From the NCBI RefSeq assembly GCF_021134715.1, contig NC_060017.1:1922001-1986000 (forward strand): a stretch of 64,000 nt of DNA. The letters are read 5' to 3'. A program made the translations under genes and the position numbers. Source of the stretch: Daphnia pulex. Lineage: Eukaryota; Arthropoda; Branchiopoda; Diplostraca; Daphniidae. The notes beneath the pieces were generated by a model that was not told where the DNA came from, made no database searches, and worked only from the letters and a program-made list of their open reading frames with translations. This document shows positions 56,970-64,000 of this stretch, piece after piece. Each line of letters begins with the position of its first letter. Within the stretch, counting starts at the first letter, position 1.

Positions 56970-58683
56970 CTTGTTACTTTGATGAAAGTGAAAGGGTTTA
57001 TTATAAGCGAGTCACGGCCTTTCGGAATTCAAACGTCAACGCCACCACCGCATTTAGGCACAGGCCGTTCTCATGTTATTGCTACAGCAGAGTTATTCTC
57101 GTCAACACACAAAAGACAACAACAGCCGGAGCAAATTCCTCTCAAAAAAGAAGAAATGAAAGAAGGCGAAGAAGAACACACACACGCGAGCTCCCCGCCT
57201 TTCTCGAAAGAGAGAGAGAGAGAGTGAAATCAATAAACGGCGTCTCCGGTTGAAATGTTTTGCCGCTTTTGGCCCCTCTGCTCACTTCTGTTGTTTCCAT
57301 TCAGTCAGACAATCGAAAATTTCCATACACACAGCAGCAGTGATGATTGAGCGCACGAAATTTGCACGAGAATTTATATGTGTACGTGTGTGTGTGTCTC
57401 CTCCCTCGGGGCCCAAAAAGAACTCTATACGCACAGCGAAAATCCTGGCCTTCTTCGCGACGCATAAATATCTTTGCTGCGCTTATTGCCTGTGTGTATA
57501 TAATAGTTGCACTGGCGTGCGTGCGTGCGCTTCGGTAATATCATGTATGAGCCGTATAAAGCTGAAATGCGACTGGATGGATGAAGATGGACCACCGAAT
57601 TCTCACAAGAAAAGAATTTTCGAATTGATGCGCTCAAATTATTTTTTTTTTATAAATTTAAAATCCGTATTTTCGTTTTTCAAAAATCCCGCTGATCGAC
57701 CTTGTCTGTATTTAACTTGGCTCTCGGACATCATCGAAATTCAACAATTTTTTTGTGCCTCGTAAATTAGCGGTATATCTGCATATATGCATTGCGCAGG
57801 TAATATTATATGTATGAATAAATACATTGTTCAAAGTTGCGAGGAGCAAACAGCAGCAGCTGCTGCAGTCATCATCAGCAAGTCCTTGAAGAGCGGATGG
57901 GCCCCGGGCGAGGGAGAGAGAGCAATATCTATTCGAGTGTATTACTACCTCCGCCGAGGAGGGACGACGAAGGTGGAGGAGTTTAATTGGTCCTTCTTCT
58001 TCTTCTGCTTGTGTTTAACAAAAGAACCGTCGACTCTTGGGTGGAGGTCTGCTTGTTGGCTGCTGGCTGCTGCACCCGACGTAATCCACATGTTCACATT
58101 TCCTTTTTCTATCATTTCTGTTTCTTCATATTTTTATTTTATTTTTTATATTTTTCCTTTCTTTTGAATAAGGATCTTCTCAAGTGTCTCTGCCGGCAAG
58201 GTTATTTGAATCACGACGGAACGGAGCTCGATCGGTTTCCCCCGCGATCATCATCACCTGCGTGCGTGCGTGCGTGTGTCCGTCCGTGCAGAATGGCACT
58301 ACAGAGTTAGCGGGAGCAGAGCGCAGGTAAGAGCAAAAGGTAAGAGGTAAAAATGACGACGGCGGCGGGGCTTATCAAAAAATTTTGGCGGAAATTCGAA
58401 AAGCACTTGACATGGGCGACGCTCGCGAAATTCCCTTCGAAGAAAAACAAAATTACATTACACAATAAAACCAAAAACAAAGCCGTCAGGTAATAATACG
58501 TACTGTACGTACGCCACGTAGATAAGACCAGCGAAATAAAATCCTTGAGAATGCCCGATCCGGCAAACGCCAACAGAAACACTATTTACCTGGCTCTCCA
58601 CATGTTCTCAGGTTTAAGGAGACACGTCCCAAATTCCTAAATTGCTGGCGGAGACCAGATTAGAGTGGGATTTCTGAAGGACC

Positions 58684-58703
58684 CTCTCTCTCTCTCTCTC
58701 TCT
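58684..58703. repeat. CT dinucleotide microsatellite
   Basis: A run of about ten CT units. Similar GA/CT tracts occur at 57209-57224 and 62346-62360. GAGA-type tracts are common near arthropod promoters, but no specific role is shown here. Confidence 0.8.
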
Positions 58704-61700
58704 TACTTATGCCAGTGAGAAAAAAGGGGGCCATTATTTGATTGTCGGTAAGAAGTTTTTTAAAAAATGTATCGAGGGCAATCTAGATAATCCAATGAAA
58801 AATTAAGTTCTCTTTTATAGACTTAAAGCCGTCAGATTTCTTTTTCTTGACGCGCATTTGTGATGACGGAAAACACGTCGGATAGCATGCGGGAAGGATG
58901 GCACCGTCAAGGAAGTTGAGATCTTTCCTGGAAACTGAAAGACGAGCCAGGATAAAAAAGAAAGAAGAAGAAACAAATTGAAATCTGTAAATGTGTTACG
59001 CTATCTATGGGATGAGAGAGTGAGGCGGGTCTTAATGATTCTTCAAACCTTTTTTTTTTTCTTTCTTTCTTTATTTCTCTCTTTCTCTTCGTCACTCTAT
59101 ATGTACACACGTCCGCTTTCTATTTCTTTTTTCCTAATATTTAACCGCCGTCGTTGAAAGCGCTTGATCCCGAACGAACCGGAGGTTGGAGGAAGACCAC
59201 GAAAAACGAATCGAGCGTCATCATTTCTTCGTCTTCTTCTTCATCTGCGGCTTGATATTTCCACCTTTGTGTGCATACTACACGTCAATAGGGACAACCT
59301 TAGACGTGTGACGCAAGAGTGGGAAAGAGAGGAAACGAAAGGGAAAAGCGTTTCTAATTTTTTCGACGCCCTGCATGTGAATCGCGTAAGGAGGGCACAC
59401 GGCAGCAGGCAAACAAATAGAAAAACAAAATTCTTTCCTATAGGTGTCTAAACGAACCGCTTTGGTTCTCGTATTTTCATTCAAATCCGCACACATATAT
59501 GATGACGGATGGGGGGAAAAGAAGCCCGACGAGGAGGAAGAAACGAAATAGAAAGTCAAAGAAGCTCATCTCTTTTGCTGCCGAATGATGATGGAGAAGA
59601 CGATTTCATCAACGCATCAGACAGATGAGAATATTGCTGCCGCTATAAATGGACCTACAAGCGAAATCACTTTGAGTTTATCGTCAAAGGTGCGTCGATC
59701 TTTCATACCTAAGTATAGGGGATGTCTAAAGAATCACGAAACATCATGTTTTTTGGTCACTTCTTCTTTTAATTCTTCTCGTTGGATTTGATTCCGACTT
59801 ACAACATTCAATGGAATGGAATATACGCATTGTTCAACACATACCTGGGATCGTAATTATAATGGGGAAAAAGCGGAGACAAAAAAATGAAGTTGTTTAG
59901 ATGCGACATTTGACAAGGGCCCTGAGACGGATGGAAGTGAATATTTCGTCAACGGCATTCTTGAAAATGGGAAAACAAATTTTTTTCTTTCAAAATATCA
60001 CTTATTTCGGTAACTCGGACCCATGTTTTGCTCCAAATAACTACAGACGCAGCTATAGCAAACCTAGCCACCAGTTCTGCTTCGTGCACCAACTATTTGA
60101 CAAATGATTAGTTGACGAATTTTCCCGTTTTATTTTCACTTTTCTTTTAATTGCTGTACTCGTAGTTTATAAGGGGCCACTTTTTGAAGGCGTCAAAGCT
60201 GTGAAGAGAGAAAGTCCAAAAGAATAAGTTCACATCAGTGATGGCCTAAGAAAGGATTTCAGCACCAATCACCCCGAAACGAAATTACAAAATGACTTGA
60301 AAGAGAACAATAAAATTGGTTGCAGGCAATGTGTGAACTTAATTAACAGGTAAAATATTCGAAATGTCTGAAATGTTTTGTGTGTCAAAGGAAGGGAGCG
60401 GTGCACAGATATCTTGTGAAACAACAGCACGAATCAAAATTTCACCAACCTATTCTCTCACGTTACCAATACATCATAAATAGGAAAGGAAAGAAATAAT
60501 AAAACAATCGCTGCTGATGTTACGTACTGTATATAATATATATAGACCTAATTATTGGGGCACTGCTAAGAAACCGATGAAGAATACCAACATTCACATG
60601 ATCCTCCCACTCTCCCCCTTTTTTTTCAATTCCGTAATAAACGGATGCACATTAGCATTTATGCTGCGCGGCGGATAGAACAATGCGTAACAGAATGATA
60701 TAATAACAATCCCCTTTCAGCCATGCTGCAGTACCACTGCTGCTACTACTACTAGTCTAAACTATATGTCGAAAACAAAAAATCTGCGCTGTTGTGCATG
60801 ATTATAGACATTGGGCCATCATCCTTCTGGCTGTGTTGGTAATCACTAATCTGGCGGTGGATGGAGGTGCGCGGGCGTGCTAGCTGTGTAACACGCGGCG
60901 CATATCATCCGAACGAAAGTGGGCCGAGGTAAAGGTGGCGCTATGGTGTATGGGATATCCTTCCGTTTTCTTTCATTTCACATCCCTGCGCGCAAGGTAA
61001 CAAACAAATTTGAAAGAAAAAATAAAAACAAAAAACAAAAAACCAAAAAAACTAAAATCTCCGGTTTCACCGATGGGAATGCGTTGCTGTTGTGGTGAAA
61101 CCGTGAATGCTTATAGAGACCAATCAAAAGTGAAAATGGGCATCTGTTACAGGCCTCGCCGTTTTTGTCGGTTGTTTTGTTTTTTTCCCCTATTCAGAGT
61201 TGCTGTTGGTGTCCTCATTTCCCGCTTCAACGGTTTCTTTTTATCCATCTGATGAGGCCCTATTATTGGCTATTATAGAGTGGTCATGGCCAACGAGGAA
61301 GATGCTATTATATACGTGGAGGGACACACAACAGACAACACGAACGCATATACGTCGGCCATATTTACGAGTTCGGCGAGTTGGAACTGAGAGATTTTCT
61401 TATTTTCTGTTTAATAACCCAAGAGATTGAATTTTTACCATTTCTCGGCAACGTGCTGCAGAACGCGCAGGCTGTCCGTTTCTAGTTTTCTTTTGTTTGT
61501 TGTTTGCTTTTTTTCCTCCATTCTTTTTCGACTGCAATAAGTAATGATAAGGAGGGGGAATGTCGTGATCAAACGAACCAGATTTCCTCTCCCCCTCCGT
61601 TTTTCTCTCTTTCAAATAAAAAAAGAAATATGCAATAAAAAAAAATGAAATTTTCCTTTTCGAGATTGAGACTTTTCTTATTGTCTCCAATGAGGCGTGC

Positions 61701-62881
61701 ATTAAAAGATTTTTAAACGCACCGACACGACATTTCTGATGTTTTTTGCCTTCAAAGATTTGTACTTTTTTATTCGCGTCGATCCCATTGCGGCTGTGTG
61801 CGCTGGTCCACGCGGCGTGTGTTTTTCACCGCCGTACAAATCGCCTATTGTGACGACGCATGCCGCCAGTCTCGAAGAAACAAGAAGGAAAAAAACCTAA
61901 TCTTTTTCCAACAATGTCACCAAATAGCAGTTGAGAAAAGGAACGAATAAACCAACAGTTTTATTCAGGTCCTTATAGACTTGTTGTTAGATTGTGAATC
62001 GCCGCGCTACGCCATCGTCTGGCCAGACATACCAAATCCCTTTCGGTATGCACTTTTTTTATTCTCCCCGCTTTTGGATTGCGTGTCATTTCTAAGGCTC
62101 AGGTGCACAATACCTGTTATGTCATATCTTAAGACTGGGCGACGTCATATACCGTATAGAAATCAGAAGGAATGCGCGCAGCATTCAAAACGCTCTTTCT
62201 CAAAAGTAAATGGCGACGACAGCGGTGAATTGCGTTCCACTCAACGCGCTTCGGGATTATAAATGTGTGAACACCATAGACTCGGATGAAGCTGCAAAAG
62301 AGAGCAAGGAGAGAGAGTCTCGTGTGGTGCGCTATTAGATTCGTTCCTCTCTCTCTCTCTACAAATAATGGGAATTTTTCAATGACATTTCGGGCTTTTT
62401 ATTGAAGGTTCGAGCGGCAATGAGCAGTTAACTCATAAAATAATGACCCATTTCCCCCGAAGGAAAGAGCAACAACAAACATAAAAATCTCTTTTTCTTA
62501 TTTTTTCGATTCACGCTCGTTTCCAATGAACTGTTTTTTTATTTTGTTTTTCTTTCTATACAGTTTAACCGCGTTCTTGTGTAATTCAGTGTCCCTTTCG
62601 CGCCGTGGAGAACTGCACGAAGATGCGGGGTGAGACGTCGTGAGGGGGAATACAAATATGTATGCACAGGGTGGGGACTGCTGAGGTGGGGTGAGGAGGG
62701 GCGTCGAAACTTTGCCAGAGATAGAGAGAGCTATTGGGACTTCCTTGAAGCCTTGGCTCTGCACTCAGCCGACTGACTGTATACGCACACACACACAGAC
62801 ACACACACACACGCGGCACTGCGCTCGGGACCGGTTTTTCTGCTGGCCGTAAAAAGAGGAGGCGCAAGTGACGGGTTCTCT

Positions 62882-62920
62882 TCAGTTACGAACCAGCCGG
62901 GTAGCCGTCACCATCAGTTC
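62882..62920 (+). promoter_or_regulatory. Candidate initiator sites for the right-edge gene
   Basis: TCAGTT, the arthropod initiator consensus, occurs at 62882 and again at about 62913, roughly 650 bases before the first ATG of the right-edge gene. No TATA box is evident about 30 bases upstream. The sequence between them and 63548 is pyrimidine-rich and would be a long 5' UTR. This is a weak call based on a short motif. Confidence 0.25.
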
Positions 62921-63547
62921 TCGCTCTCGCTCTCGCTCTCCCTGTCTTTTCTTTATCTTATTCTATCCGTCTCCATCTATCTCTCTGTCTCTTTTATATC
63001 TATTCCATCTTATCCGCCGCTACACACCCTGCGACCGGTTTATATTATCCCGCCGCTTCGTGAATTTCCTCCAGCTCTCGTTCACTCTTCGTTCGTTAAT
63101 TGACTTTTGGGTTGGCTCATTTAATCGACCGAAAGAGTCTCTTGGTGACCGGCAAAGAAAAGCAATTAACCGCTGGTATACATTGCGTCGACGGGGGGCG
63201 AAAAAAGGAAAAAAAGGAAAAGAGTCAAAAGGTTTTGACATTGACATTTCCAGTGATGTGTGTGTGTTGCTGGAGTTGACGCTCGGCTGATCAATTTCTT
63301 CACAGCAGATTTCGGCTCAGATTTATTTTGGATTCATCCGGACACCTGCTTTTTAAATATCTGTTGGGGGATTTTGCGAGTTTTCTGTTTCATTACAGAC
63401 CGCCGACGTGTGTCGAGTGTGTGTGTGTGTGTGTATCGCTGAAGACGACGCCGGTCGCCTCCGTTTGGCTGCTAACTCTTTTTCACCGCACCGCCGTCGC
63501 TCCTTCAGAATACGCCCCGTCAATCAAGTCACCTGGAAAACCCAAAA

Positions 63548-63592
63548 ATGGAGCCGGAAGAGATGGCCAAGAACGTCGACGCGTGTTACAAG
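63548..63592 (+). CDS. First coding exon of an unidentified gene (continues past window)
   Basis: ATG at 63548 in a favourable context (CCAAAAATGG) is followed by 15 codons, MEPEEMAKNVDACYK, and then a strong donor (AAG|GTAAGA). The exon ends in phase 0 and the next exon is not in the window, which ends at 64000 within the intron. Several longer open frames overlap this exon in other frames but are repeat-driven. The protein family cannot be identified from 15 residues. The long upstream gene-poor region and probable long 5' UTR would suit a developmentally regulated gene, which is inference only. Confidence 0.5.
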
Positions 63593-63927
63593 GTAAGAAA
63601 ACACAATTCGACAAGGCGAGTCAAAGACACGTGAAACCAACAACAAAAGAAAAAAAGAAAAAGAAAAAGAAGGTTGAGGGCAGTGAGGTGTATCATTGAG
63701 TCGCATCGAGATACACGCCTGATGTGTATCTGCTGTCTCTCCGCATTTCGCATGGATCTGGTGGAAATGGGCCTGCCCTGATGGCAGCAGCAGTTGCTGT
63801 CATTATACAATTAGTGAGTGCGACGTTGCGTGAGCGTGCACACAACGCCTTGGCTCTTTTTGGTAGACACGGCTAAACCCGCATCCATGTTACAAAAGCC
63901 GCGTGTAACACAAAATAGCTGCAAAAG

Positions 63928-63945
63928 CAGCAGCAGCAGCAGCAG
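63928..63945. repeat. CAG trinucleotide repeat
   Basis: Six uninterrupted CAG units inside the presumed first intron of the right-edge gene. Confidence 0.85.
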
Positions 63946-64000
63946 GTGTATACGAATTAGCCCCTCCAAACATTCCGCTCGCCAAATTTCACCGCCAACA

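Larger units (their letters stand above)
51331..63547. other. Long gene-poor region upstream of the right-edge gene
   Basis: About 12.2 kb without a convincing gene. AT-rich sequence on the left gives way to more GC-rich, simple-repeat-dense sequence from about 54 kb. Tracts include TA at 53607-53622, T at 54788-54803, TTC at 56936-56969, GA at 57209-57224, CT at 58684-58703 and GT at 63417-63434. Many open frames exist (for example 51766-52200, 54285-54587, 55876-56142 and 57250-57765), but none shows a domain. Candidate untranslated exons of the right-edge gene are likely here but cannot be placed without transcripts. Confidence 0.45.

Noticed and set aside
63328-63699. 123-codon open frame overlapping the right-edge exon
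   Set aside because: It is in a different frame, runs through the GT repeat and past the strong donor at 63593, and gives low-complexity protein.

Overview
This window is animal nuclear DNA: intron-rich genes with mostly 60-90 bp introns, GT-AG splice sites and AT-rich spacers. The gene content is a multi-copy fatty acyl-CoA reductase (FAR) family beside conserved single-copy genes, which fits an arthropod. My inference is a branchiopod crustacean such as Daphnia. The splice models were built by hand from reading frame, splice signals and paralogue comparison; phases agree across every complete gene.

Layout. 1-1929 (+): 3' part of FAR copy A. 4982-8428 (+): a NEK6/NEK7-type NIMA-related kinase, with three perfect CRE octamers at its 5' end and a 560 bp hAT-type MITE in one intron. 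10358-14393 (+): FAR copy B. 17835-25680 (-): a 26-exon gene for the B-box-binding subunit of TFIIIC (GTF3C1-like). 26347-28435 (-): FAR copy C, divergent. 31347-32059: a non-coding foldback element. 32393-36333 (+): IRE1, the unfolded-protein-response kinase/RNase. 37249-37723: a two-copy 240 bp tandem repeat. 39000-40994 (+) and 44657-46884 (+): FAR copies D and E. 47938-48604 (-) and 50606-51330 (-): two related two-exon genes for small secreted or membrane proteins of unknown family. 51331-63547: about 12 kb with no convincing coding sequence and many simple repeats. 63548-63592 (+): the first coding exon of an unidentified gene that runs off the right edge.

How the parts relate. The five FAR copies share one exon-phase plan and clearly arose by local duplication. 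They differ mainly at the C-terminal tail and by intron gain or loss. FARs make fatty alcohols for waxes, pheromones or ether lipids. The NEK, TFIIIC and IRE1 genes are unrelated housekeeping or signalling genes interleaved with the array; I see no evidence of a joint pathway. The least explained items are the two small paralogues near 48-51 kb, the GC-AG intron inserted in the active-site segment of FAR copy E, and the eroded FAR copy C.
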